DNA of 36,535 bases from contig CAZKEF010000051.1 in the NCBI GenBank assembly GCA_964551735.1, positions 1 through 36,535 on the forward strand. The letters run 5' to 3'. A program made the position numbers and the translations under genes. Shown here piece after piece: positions 23,297 through 30,546 of the stretch. The notes below the pieces were generated by a model. That model saw only the letters and a program-made list of their open reading frames with translations. It did not search any database and was not told the DNA's origin. Numbering within the stretch: position 1 is the first letter of the stretch; each line of letters opens with the position of its first letter. Source of the stretch: DAOUAT01 sp964551735. GTDB taxonomy: Bacteria; Chloroflexota; Anaerolineae; CG2-30-64-16.

Positions 23297-23515
23297 ATGA
23301 GTGCGCCTGAGTGCTACACGATCCGCATCAAGGGCCATCTGGATGCGCGCTGGTCGGCGTGGTTCGCCGGCCTGGCCGTGACGCACACGGAAGACGGCGA
23401 TACTATCCTGCACGGCCCCGTAGCCGATCAGTCCGCGCTCCACGGCCTGCTCGCCAGGGTGCGCGATCTTAACCTGACGCTGGAAGCGGTGACGCGATGT
23501 GGCCGTGAGGCGTGA
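23297..23515 (+). CDS. small GHL-motif protein, copy 3
   Basis: A 72-aa protein, shorter than its paralogues because it lacks most of the N-terminal extension and the tail. It keeps YTIRIKGHL, RWSAWFAGLAVTHTEDGDTI, HGPVADQSALHGLLARVRDL and ends shortly after. GGAG lies 8 bases before the ATG. It stands alone behind element B and 72 bases before LuxR regulator 2 on the same strand. Its separate promoter and recurrence with a LuxR gene support a functional link, but the role is unknown. Confidence 0.8.
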   Translation: MSAPECYTIRIKGHLDARWSAWFAGLAVTHTEDGDTILHGPVADQSALHGLLARVRDLNLTLEAVTRCGREA

Positions 23516-23528
23516 GCGCATGAGCTGT

Positions 23529-23557
23529 TTGGACACAGGTCGTTCCTGGGGTACAAT
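23529..23557 (+). promoter_or_regulatory. predicted sigma-70-type promoter of LuxR 2
   Basis: TTGGAC (23529-23534), 17-bp spacer, TACAAT (23552-23557), then about 30 bases to the GTG start. Both boxes are close to TTGACA and TATAAT, so basal expression independent of elements A-C is likely. Confidence 0.6.
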
Positions 23558-23587
23558 GGCGACGAGTCCACCCTGGGGAGGCGACCT

Positions 23588-26380
23588 GTGCCCAGCTCGA
23601 TGCCCCTGCTCACTACCAAGCTCTACCTCCCGCCCGCTCGGCGCAACCTCGTCTCGCGCCCGCGGCTCACCGCACGCCTGGGCGAAGGGCTGACCCGCCC
23701 CCTCACGCTCATCTCCGCGCCCGCCGGCTACGGCAAGACGACCCTCATCAGCGAATGGCGCGCGTCCGCAGCGGGCCGTGATTTCCCGCTGGCCTGGCTC
23801 TCCCTCGATGAGGGCGACAACGACACGGCGCGCTTTCTGACCTACGTCATCGCGGCGCTGGCTGCTTTGAAGCCAGGTTTCGGTGAGGTCACGCTGGGCC
23901 TGGTGGGAATACCTCAGCCGCCCCCGCCCCAGGCGATCCTGACGAACCTGGTCAACGAGCTGAGCGGGATCGAGGGCCCGTTTGCGCTGGTGCTGGACGA
24001 TTATCATGTGATCGCCGCGCGGCCGATCCATGACGCGCTCACGTTTCTGTTGGATCATCTACCGCCGCAGATGCGCCTGGTGCTGCTCACCCGCGCCGAC
24101 CCGCCGCTGCCGCTCGCCCGCCTGCGCGCCCGCGACCAACTCACCGAAATCCGCGCGGCCGATCTGCGTTTCACGGTCGAGGAGGCGACTGCATTCCTCG
24201 ACCGCATGTTGGGGCTGGCGCTGGCGCCGGAGCAGGTCGCCGCGCTGGAGCAGCGCACCGAGGGCTGGATCGCGGGTCTGCAACTGGCCGCGCTGTCCGC
24301 GCAAAGGCGGAGCGACCTGCACGATTTCATCACGGCGTTTGCTGGCAGCCATCGCTACATCGTGGACTATCTGGCCGAAGAGGTGCTGAACCGCCAGCCC
24401 GAGCCGGTGCGCGACTTCTTGCTGCGCACCTCCATCCTGAAACGACTATGTGGGGAGCTGTGCGACGCGGTGACGGACGAACAACGAAGGACGAACGCCG
24501 AAGCACAGATGGCCGGAGATGCTCCTGTTTTGTCATCCGTCCTTCGTCCTTCGTCGGCGGTCTTGGAGGACCTCGACCGCGCTAATCTGTTCCTCATCCC
24601 TCTGGATGACGAGCGACGTTGGTATCGGTACCACCATCTCTTCGGCGACGTGTTGCGACAGCGGCTGCAGGAAGCCCACCCCGATCTGCCGGTCGAGCTG
24701 CGCCGGCGTGCCAGCGAGTGGCACGAGCACAACGGCTTCACCCTCGAAGCCATTGAATACGCGTTGGCAGCGCGCGACTTCGAGCGCGCCGGGCGGTTAC
24801 TTGATCCCATCGGCGCGGCGCTGGCGGCCCGCGGCTCGGTGCAGTTGGTGCTACGCTGGATCGAGGCACTGCCCGAGGCCCTGCTCCAGGCGCAGCCTCG
24901 GCTCATGCTGATCCATGCCACCGCGTTGACCTTCGCGAATCAGCTGGCGGCCGCACAGTCGCGCGCCCAGCAGGCCCAGGCTGCGGTACCGGATGACGGC
25001 AGCGTCACTGCCTACGCCGTGCGCGGCTGGGCAAACGTGGTGCTGGCGACGACCAGCCTCTACGCTGGCGACATCGCGGCCAGCGTGGCCCTGGCGCGCG
25101 AGGGTCTGGCGCTTTTGCCGCCAACCGAGACTGTCGTGCGCGCCAGCGCCGCGGCGTTGGCGGCGCGCGCCTACCAACTCACCGGTGACGTGACGACGCC
25201 GGCCGAGACACAGGTCGCTGCGGCCGCCGAAAATGCGCTTGTTTCGGGCAGTCCGGTTGGGATCGTGAGCAGCCTGGCAAACCTGGCGTGGCTCTACGTG
25301 TTGCAGGGCAGGCTCCGCCAGGCAATGGCCGCCTTTGAGCGTCTCGCGGACGCCATGCCCGCGGCCGGTGTGCTGCCCAACGTCTTCAACAGCCTCTCCT
25401 ACTATGTCGGCCTGGGCTACGTGTTGCGCGAGCGGAACGAGTTGGACGCAGCCGAGGCATCCCTGGCCCAGGGCATGGCCCTGGTACGCAGCGCCATCAC
25501 AGCCTACCCGCACGTGGTGACGCTGGGTTACATCGCCTGGGCCAGGCTGTGGCTGGTGCGCGGCGATATCGCGGCCGCGCACCGGACATTGGATGAATTG
25601 GATGCGCTGGCCGACCGCCTGGGTTATGCCCCCAGGCTCGTGCGGCAGGCGCATGCGGCACGCGTGCAAATCTGGCTCGCCAGGGGTGAGCCGGCCCCTG
25701 CTGCCCGCTGGGCTGAGAGCAGCGGGCTGGCCGCGGACGATGCCGACCTGCCCTATGTGCGGGAGCACGAATACGTGGCTTTGGCGCGCGTGCTCATTGC
25801 CCAGCGGCGAGCGGCTGAGGCCATCCGGCTGCTCGACCGGTTGATCGGCCTCGCCGAGGCCGGCGGACGCCTGGGGAACGTGATCGAGTTGCTCGCCTTG
25901 CAGGCGATGGCGCACCAGGCGGGGGACAATTGGACGAACGCAGTGGCCGCGTTAGGCCGTGCACTAACCCTGGCCCAACCGGAAGGCTATGTACGCGTTT
26001 TTGTGGATGAAGGGGAGGCACTGAGAACAGGGATCAGGGAGTGGGGATTGCGGACCAGCGATGGAACGCACGTTGGCGCAGACGCCATCCGCATGAAGGC
26101 CTACGTCGCCAAACTCCTCGCCGCCTTCGGAGAACCCGCCACAACCTCAACACCCCAATACCCCGTACCCAATACCCAATACCTGGTCGAACCGCTCAGC
26201 GACCGCGAACTTGAAGTCCTCCGCCTCTTGGCCGCGGGCAAGTCCAACCAGGAGATCGCCGACGCGTTGATCCTGGCGCTCGGCACGGTCAAGAAGCACC
26301 TCAACAATATTTTCGGCAAGCTGGGCGTCGAGAGCCGGACGCAGTGCGTGGCGCGAGCGCGGGTGCTGAATTTGTTGTAG
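23588..26380 (+). CDS. LuxR-family MalT/LAL-type ATP-binding regulator 2
   Basis: A 930-aa activator of the same architecture as regulators 1 and 3. The start is LLTTKLYLPPARRNLVSRPR, Walker A is SAPAGYGKTT at residues 43-52, and Walker B LVLDDYH lies near 136-142. ANLFLIPLDDERRWYRYHHL follows the ATPase, then a TPR-like region, and a LuxR DNA-binding domain at 868-930 (SDRELEVLRLLAAGKSNQEI, VKKHLNNIF). The DNA-recognition helix differs from regulators 1 and 3 (GTVKKHLNNIF against DTVKGHNRRIF), so it may read a different site. The start is GTG, 6 bases after GGGAGG; an ATG five codons in is possible. Linkers at 24471-24560 and 26152-26193 are made of short repeats. Confidence 0.92.
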   Translation: MPSSMPLLTTKLYLPPARRNLVSRPRLTARLGEGLTRPLTLISAPAGYGKTTLISEWRASAAGRDFPLAWLSLDEGDNDTARFLTYVIAALAALKPGFGEVTLGLVGIPQPPPPQAILTNLVNELSGIEGPFALVLDDYHVIAARPIHDALTFLLDHLPPQMRLVLLTRADPPLPLARLRARDQLTEIRAADLRFTVEEATAFLDRMLGLALAPEQVAALEQRTEGWIAGLQLAALSAQRRSDLHDFITAFAGSHRYIVDYLAEEVLNRQPEPVRDFLLRTSILKRLCGELCDAVTDEQRRTNAEAQMAGDAPVLSSVLRPSSAVLEDLDRANLFLIPLDDERRWYRYHHLFGDVLRQRLQEAHPDLPVELRRRASEWHEHNGFTLEAIEYALAARDFERAGRLLDPIGAALAARGSVQLVLRWIEALPEALLQAQPRLMLIHATALTFANQLAAAQSRAQQAQAAVPDDGSVTAYAVRGWANVVLATTSLYAGDIAASVALAREGLALLPPTETVVRASAAALAARAYQLTGDVTTPAETQVAAAAENALVSGSPVGIVSSLANLAWLYVLQGRLRQAMAAFERLADAMPAAGVLPNVFNSLSYYVGLGYVLRERNELDAAEASLAQGMALVRSAITAYPHVVTLGYIAWARLWLVRGDIAAAHRTLDELDALADRLGYAPRLVRQAHAARVQIWLARGEPAPAARWAESSGLAADDADLPYVREHEYVALARVLIAQRRAAEAIRLLDRLIGLAEAGGRLGNVIELLALQAMAHQAGDNWTNAVAALGRALTLAQPEGYVRVFVDEGEALRTGIREWGLRTSDGTHVGADAIRMKAYVAKLLAAFGEPATTSTPQYPVPNTQYLVEPLSDRELEVLRLLAAGKSNQEIADALILALGTVKKHLNNIFGKLGVESRTQCVARARVLNLL
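24471..24560. repeat. inverted GACGAA/TTCGTC repeat inside LuxR 2
   Basis: GACGGACGAACAACGAAGGA (continuing CGAACGCCGAAG) pairs imperfectly with CCGTCCTTCGTCCTTCGTCG across a GC-mixed centre. It encodes TDEQRRTNAEAQ and SSVLRPSSAV between CDAV and ANLFLIPLD, the same protein position as the repeat in LuxR 1 (14213-14275). Confidence 0.65.
26152..26193. repeat. CCCAATA tandem repeat inside LuxR 2
   Basis: CCCCAATACCCCGTACCCAA followed by TACCCAATACC encodes PQYPVPNTQYL in the linker just before the LuxR helix-turn-helix. Regulators 1 and 3 have unrelated repeat-derived sequence at this position. Confidence 0.6.
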
Positions 26381-26448
26381 TAACCCCACGATCCGCAAGG
26401 CCAACCCGCAGAGCCGTTGCGCAGGCTGGCTCTCTGTATATGTCGCGA

Positions 26449-26518
26449 ATAAAACTCGGATACGCCTTTCGAGGCATGACATCCCTTCGGTTTACTGCCA
26501 GACTGTTGGCAGAAGATG
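26449..26518 (+). promoter_or_regulatory. conserved promoter element C of a decayed operon
   Basis: Third copy of the A/B/C element. The promoter reading is ATGACA (26476-26481), 17-bp spacer, CAGACT (26499-26504). The upstream block here is a perfect hairpin, GCCT-TTCG-AGGC, and a second one, CTGCCA (26495-26500) with TGGCAG (26507-26512), spans the -10. Downstream is GGAGGAATCCG-ATG (26549), which now opens only a nine-codon frame. The promoter has outlived its genes. Confidence 0.5.
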
Positions 26519-26578
26519 AGACAATGGTGTGGCGCGAGGAGGAATCCGATGAACAACCCGATCACAGCCATCCCATAA

Positions 26579-26771
26579 GACGTGGCGTATCAACCGCGTG
26601 GTGCGGACGGAAGGCGGACGGCCTGGCCTGCGGAAGGGCTTCGTGCGGAACCTCCTGCGGGCGGTGGACAGCCTGCCGATGCTCAACATCCTCGGCGTGA
26701 TCTTGATCGTGCGGTCTCCTGAACGGGCGCGCTTCGGCGATCGGGTGGCAGGGACGCGGGTGATTCACAGT
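26579..26771 (+). pseudogene. RDD-family membrane protein fragment
   Basis: The frame reads RVVRTEGGRPGLRKGFVRNL, then LRAVDSLPMLNILGVILIV and FGDRVAGTRVIHS. This is the second half of an RDD domain: the GR-x-x-VRNLLR-x-VD block and the GDR-x-AGT-x-V end. The first membrane helix with the RDD motif is missing, and the only nearby start with a good ribosome binding site (26549) terminates after nine codons. It is therefore the 3' remnant of a broken gene, 10 bases before the next remnant. Confidence 0.7.
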
Positions 26772-26781
26772 GGGAGCCACC

Positions 26782-27290
26782 ATGCAACTCACGATAGACC
26801 ACGTCGGCAAGTAGTATCGCCGCGACTTCTGGGGGTTGCGCGATTTCAGCCTGGAGCTCGCCCCTGGGGTGTTTGGGCTGCCCGGCCCGAACGGCGCGGG
26901 CAAGTCCACCCTGATACGCATCCTCGCCGCGAGCCTCGGAGGGCAAGGTCGCCTGGAATGGCGTGGACATCGCGCGGCGGCCGGACGACCTGCGCCAGGT
27001 GTTGGGCTATCCGTCGCGCGGGCCGCTGGCGATCTTCAGCCCCACGCTGCGCTTTCCGAAGGCGAGAACCCGCGCTGGGCTGTTGAAACTCGAAGGCGAG
27101 ATGCGGAAGGCCGAGACCGGCCACGTCCTCATCTTCGTGGTCGTGCTGCTGTACACCGGCTGGCGCTGCGTACCGCGCGCACGATCCAGGTGCAACACGC
27201 GGGCCAGAGCTACTCGCTGGGCGCGATCGCGGATCCGGTTGCGCTGATCAACGAGCTGAAATGCTGTCCATTCGGTAGACGAGGCGTGAC
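26782..27290 (+). pseudogene. ABC transporter ATPase (and possible permease) remnant
   Basis: An ATG at 26782 with GGAG upstream opens MQLTIDHVGK, then an in-frame TAG (26812-26814) where Gln is expected, then YRRDFWGLRDFSLELAPGVF and Walker A GPNGAGKSTL. A frameshift near 26940 continues as KVAWNGVDIARRPDDLRQVL. The signature, Walker B and the rest are gone. After about 27060 the frame shifts into LLKLEGEMRKAETGHVLIFV, a helix that could belong to an ABC-2 permease, and further scrambled sequence. At least three independent lesions make this a clear pseudogene. Confidence 0.8.
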
Positions 27291-27322
27291 ATGAGCGCCT
27301 TCACTACTTCGAGAGCGCGCCG

Positions 27323-30058
27323 TTACAGCAGCCCCAGCTCGCGGGCGCGGGCGATGGCTTCGGTGCGGCTTTGAACCTGTATCTTATCGAAGATGCGGCG
27401 GTTGTGCCCTTTGACCGTGTCCAGGGCGAGGAAAAGCCGCTCGCCGATCTCGCGGTTCGAGAGTCCCTGGGCAATCAGCTTCAGGATTTCCAGCTCGCGT
27501 TGGCTCAGCGGTTCGACCAACGACGAAGGACGAACGACGGAGGACGAAAGCTTCGTCGTGCAGAGCGGTTCTTCGTCTTCCGTCACGTTCTGAAAAGCAG
27601 CCAGGAGTCTATCCACGTAAGGGAGCAGGTTGCGATCCTGGCCGCGCGGTTGCTTGTCAATGGACAATCGAAAATCGGAGATCGCCAGGCGCATTGGCTC
27701 GCCCTCGTCCACGAAGAGCCGAATGAAGCCGCTCTCTTCGGCCAGCGCCAGCGCCTCGGCCAGCAGTTGCAGCGCCTGGTCCTTTGCGCGCTGCGCGTAC
27801 AGCGCCAGCGCCTCCAGCACCATCACGCGCAGCCGTTCATCCTGCCAACCCCTGGCTGCCATCTGCTGGCGCAAGGGTGCAAGTAGGGCCAGCGCCTTGG
27901 CTGCATCTCCTCGGGCCAGGAAGACCCGCGCCTGGCTGACGGGAAGATCGTGAGTCTGTGCGAGCTGCGCGGCGGCCGCCACATCGCCCTGGCGCAGCAG
28001 CGTCAGCACTTGCGCGGCTGCAATCTCGGGCACGCGCTGCACGAAGTTATGCTGGCGCACGGACTGTTCGGCTTCCGCCAGCGTGGCAGCCGCGCCGGCC
28101 ACGTCGCCGCGGGCCAGTTGCAGGCGGGCCAGGAACACCTCGCTGATGATGAAACGGTCAAGCACGCGGTCATACAGCCGCGCCAGTTGCAGGCTCTGTT
28201 GTGCATACTGCTGGGCAGCGTCCAGGTCGTTCCATTCGTAGCAGATGCGGGCCAGACCCAAACACGCGTCGTTGGCGCTCGGTCCAGGCTGATCGCCCGC
28301 CAGCTGCAGGACACGCCGATTGGTCTCAACCGCCCGATAGAGCTGGCCTTCCAGTTCCTGCAGCCGCCCCATGTGGCTGAGCGCCAGTATCGCGGAGAAC
28401 AGGCTCGCCGATTTCTGGCTGACTGCCAGGGCTTCCGCGATGACCCGGCCGGCCGCAGCGCGGTCGCCCTGAAAGAAATAGGCAACCGAGAGCGCCCAGT
28501 TGGCCGTGAAGCGGAAACGCAGATTCTCCGGACGCAGATACTCCAGGGCACGGCGCGCCTGGGTGGCCATCGCTTCCGGCTGGTAACGGGTGACCGCCAG
28601 GGTGGCGCGGGCGCAGGCAATCTGCCCGATCAGGTCGCGGGCCTGCGGATCAAGTTCGGCATCTGGCGTGGCGGCAGCCAGAGCCGCCTCAGCCACCCGG
28701 AGTTTCTCTTCCACGCCAGTTGTCTGGGCGGCCGTCAACGCCATCGTGGCCGACCTCACCCTCAGCAGAGGTCTGGCATCCAGCACCGACTCAGGCAGCG
28801 ATGCCAGCCACGCCAGGATGGCATTCACGGCGCCGCGAAAGTGCAGGGGGATCCCTTTGCCCTCCATCAGGCGCTCGGCGCGCGCAACGTCGTTGGCGGC
28901 GGTGGCATGATGAAATGCCTCAACCTCCAGGCCGTTGTCTTCATACCACTGGCTGGCGCGGATGTGCAGCTCGGCGATCTCCGCGGCGGTGAGGCTCTGG
29001 CCCAGCCGCTGCTGCAGCAAGTCCCCGAAGAGGTGGTGATAGCGATACCAGCGCCGCTCGTTGTCCAGAGGGACGATGAAGAGGTTGGCGTGGTCGAGGC
29101 GTGCGAGGAGGGACTGCGAATCAGCGAATGGGCGAACGACAGCTGGCGTGATTTGCTGATTCGCTGATGCGGTGATTCCCATCACCGCATCGCACAACGG
29201 GCCGCACAAGCGGTCCAGGATCGCGGTGCGTAGCAGAAACGTCTGGATGCTGGCGGGCTGCCGGCTCAGGACCTCTTCGACCAGGTAATCCAGCACGAAA
29301 TGGTGGCTGCCGGTGAACGAACGGATGAAGTCGGCGGCGTCGGGGAGTCCCTGCAGGGAGAGGGCGGCCAGTTGCAGGCCGGCGATCCACCCTTCGGTGC
29401 GGGTTTCCAGCGCGGCGATGTCCGCGGCTGAGAGGTTCAGACCCATCGCCCGATTGACGAACTCGGCGGCTTCGGCGGGCGTGAAGCGCAGATCGGCGGC
29501 GCGCAGTTCGGTCAGTTGGCCGCGGGCGCGCAGGCGGGCCAGCGGTAGGGTAGGATCCTCGCGTGTGGCGATCACCAGGCGCATCTGCGGCGGCTGATGT
29601 TCGATTAGAAAGGCGAGAGCAGCGTCAACCGGTTGGGCGTCAACCAAGTGGTAGTCGTCAAGAACGAGGATGAATTCCTGGCGCACGGCTGCGATCTCGT
29701 TCAGGAGTACGGTCAGGAGCGCAGCCGTGTCCGGAGGCTGGGGGGATTCGAGCGCCGCCATCACCCCAGCGCCGATGCCGGCAAAGAGGGTTTGCAAGGC
29801 TGCCGCGAGGTAAGCCAGAAAGCGCGTGGGGTCGTTATCCCCGGCGTCCAGCGACAGCCAAGCGACCGGTCGCGCGCCACCGGCGACCCAGTCGCTGACC
29901 AGCGTAGTCTTACCAAAACCGGCGGGGGCAGAGATGAGGATCAGCTTGTGGCCCGCAGAGAGCCCTTCGCTCAGCCGCTCGATCAGGCGGGGGCGGGGGA
30001 CGACCTTGGGCCGAGGCAAGGGAACATAAAGTTTGGTGGCCAAGATTGGCATGGACAT
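27323..30058 (-). CDS. LuxR-family MalT/LAL-type ATP-binding regulator 3
   Basis: A 911-aa regulator very close to regulator 1: ATKLYVPLPRPKVVPRPRLI, Walker A SAPAGFGKTT at residues 43-52, Walker B ILVLDDYH near 131-138, ANLFIVPLDNERRWYRYHHL, a TPR-like array and the LuxR domain at 849-911 (SQRELEILKLIAQGLSNREI, VKGHNRRIF). Its last 40 residues match regulator 1 almost exactly (DKIQVQ against DKLQVQ), so both may bind the same DNA site. The start ATG 30058 has no clear ribosome binding site; an ATG two codons in is equivalent. Upstream DNA is AT-rich (TTATATTATTGAT). Linkers are built from repeats at 27516-27586 and 29116-29164. Confidence 0.92.
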   Translation of the reverse strand: MSMPILATKLYVPLPRPKVVPRPRLIERLSEGLSAGHKLILISAPAGFGKTTLVSDWVAGGARPVAWLSLDAGDNDPTRFLAYLAAALQTLFAGIGAGVMAALESPQPPDTAALLTVLLNEIAAVRQEFILVLDDYHLVDAQPVDAALAFLIEHQPPQMRLVIATREDPTLPLARLRARGQLTELRAADLRFTPAEAAEFVNRAMGLNLSAADIAALETRTEGWIAGLQLAALSLQGLPDAADFIRSFTGSHHFVLDYLVEEVLSRQPASIQTFLLRTAILDRLCGPLCDAVMGITASANQQITPAVVRPFADSQSLLARLDHANLFIVPLDNERRWYRYHHLFGDLLQQRLGQSLTAAEIAELHIRASQWYEDNGLEVEAFHHATAANDVARAERLMEGKGIPLHFRGAVNAILAWLASLPESVLDARPLLRVRSATMALTAAQTTGVEEKLRVAEAALAAATPDAELDPQARDLIGQIACARATLAVTRYQPEAMATQARRALEYLRPENLRFRFTANWALSVAYFFQGDRAAAGRVIAEALAVSQKSASLFSAILALSHMGRLQELEGQLYRAVETNRRVLQLAGDQPGPSANDACLGLARICYEWNDLDAAQQYAQQSLQLARLYDRVLDRFIISEVFLARLQLARGDVAGAAATLAEAEQSVRQHNFVQRVPEIAAAQVLTLLRQGDVAAAAQLAQTHDLPVSQARVFLARGDAAKALALLAPLRQQMAARGWQDERLRVMVLEALALYAQRAKDQALQLLAEALALAEESGFIRLFVDEGEPMRLAISDFRLSIDKQPRGQDRNLLPYVDRLLAAFQNVTEDEEPLCTTKLSSSVVRPSSLVEPLSQRELEILKLIAQGLSNREIGERLFLALDTVKGHNRRIFDKIQVQSRTEAIARARELGLL
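27516..27586. repeat. GACGAA-type repeat in the pre-HTH linker of LuxR 3
   Basis: Plus-strand ACGACGAAGGACGAACGACG continues to GGACGAAAGC, and TTCGTCGTG plus CTTCGTCTTCCGTCACG form the opposite arm. It encodes VTEDEEPLCTTKLSSSVVRP just before EPLSQRELE. The same repeat family sits in a different linker in LuxR 1 and LuxR 2. Confidence 0.6.
29116..29164. repeat. 14-bp inverted repeat (GCGAATCAGC) inside LuxR 3
   Basis: GCGAATCAGCGAAT (29116-29129) and ATTTGCTGATTCGC (29151-29164) pair at 13 of 14 positions. It encodes SANQQITPAVVRPFADSQS at the position where LuxR 1 and LuxR 2 carry GACGAA-type repeats, so one linker has received unrelated elements in different paralogues. Confidence 0.65.
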
Positions 30059-30159
30059 GGATCAATAATATAACAAACACTCCGAAATCTAATACCGAAA
30101 GCATCGGGTATCCGATGAGGCGAGTTGAGGCAAAAAAGGCGGAGGAAGTCTGAAGAGCT

Positions 30160-30180
30160 ATTGGTAATCAGAATACCAAT
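30160..30180. promoter_or_regulatory. 7-bp inverted repeat between divergent regulators
   Basis: ATTGGTA (30160-30166) and TACCAAT (30174-30180) are exact complements with a 7-base spacer, a size typical of dimer-binding operators. The site lies about 100 bases upstream of the LuxR 3 start and could serve either divergent gene. Confidence 0.4.
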
Positions 30181-30546
30181 AAAGAAGGCAACTAATAGTG
30201 AAGTGGCAAGATAGTGCCCCCAAGGGGATGCGAACTTATCCCCTGCCCCAGGCGGCGGGGGAAGTGGCGGGCAGCGAGGCCGTGAGCCACCTGGGTTGTC
30301 GGGGCCGATGGGCGCCGGGGGGGAGGCGCACGCACATCGGCCTGCCTACCTGCTGGCAGGGATGCCCCGCAGCGTCTCTCAGGTCCGAGAGGACAAACCC
30401 GTCGGTGAACTGCGCGCCGTTCCCGCTCAGCCGCTGGTCGTCTGAACGCATCTGACCGACCAAACAAACTTTACCCTGGTTGCAGGGTGTGCTAGGATAG
30501 CCACCAGCAGCGTCGTTGACACTGGCAGAACCGGGACCGGCCACCC
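30181..30546. other. intergenic region between LuxR 3 and the BTAD regulator
   Basis: I find no convincing gene here. The region has a GC-rich block at 30240-30320, including the motif also seen at 53-77, and CCTGC/GCAGG inverted repeats near 30345-30360. The downstream third holds a promoter for the BTAD regulator. Confidence 0.5.
30471..30499 (+). promoter_or_regulatory. predicted promoter of the BTAD regulator
   Basis: TTTACC (30471-30476), 17-bp spacer, TAGGAT (30494-30499), about 47 bases before the ATG. The spacer carries the hairpin CCCTG-GTTG-CAGGG (30475-30488), overlapping the -35 edge, a possible repressor site. Confidence 0.5.

Noticed and set aside
17260..26518. Elements A, B and C as a conserved short peptide
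   Set aside because: The frames give weakly similar residues (for example YIFRGLT and YAFRGMT), but A hits a stop, and indels between copies break the frame. The DNA-level pattern is better explained as promoters.
26812..26814. In-frame TAG in the ABC ATPase as a recoded codon
   Set aside because: The same gene also has a frameshift and lacks the signature and Walker B, so it is a pseudogene. A Gln-to-stop change is the simple reading.
12448..30058. CRISPR array, suggested by GACGAA/TTCGTC repeats
   Set aside because: Repeats are short, inverted, irregularly spaced and inside coding frames, with no spacers or cas genes.
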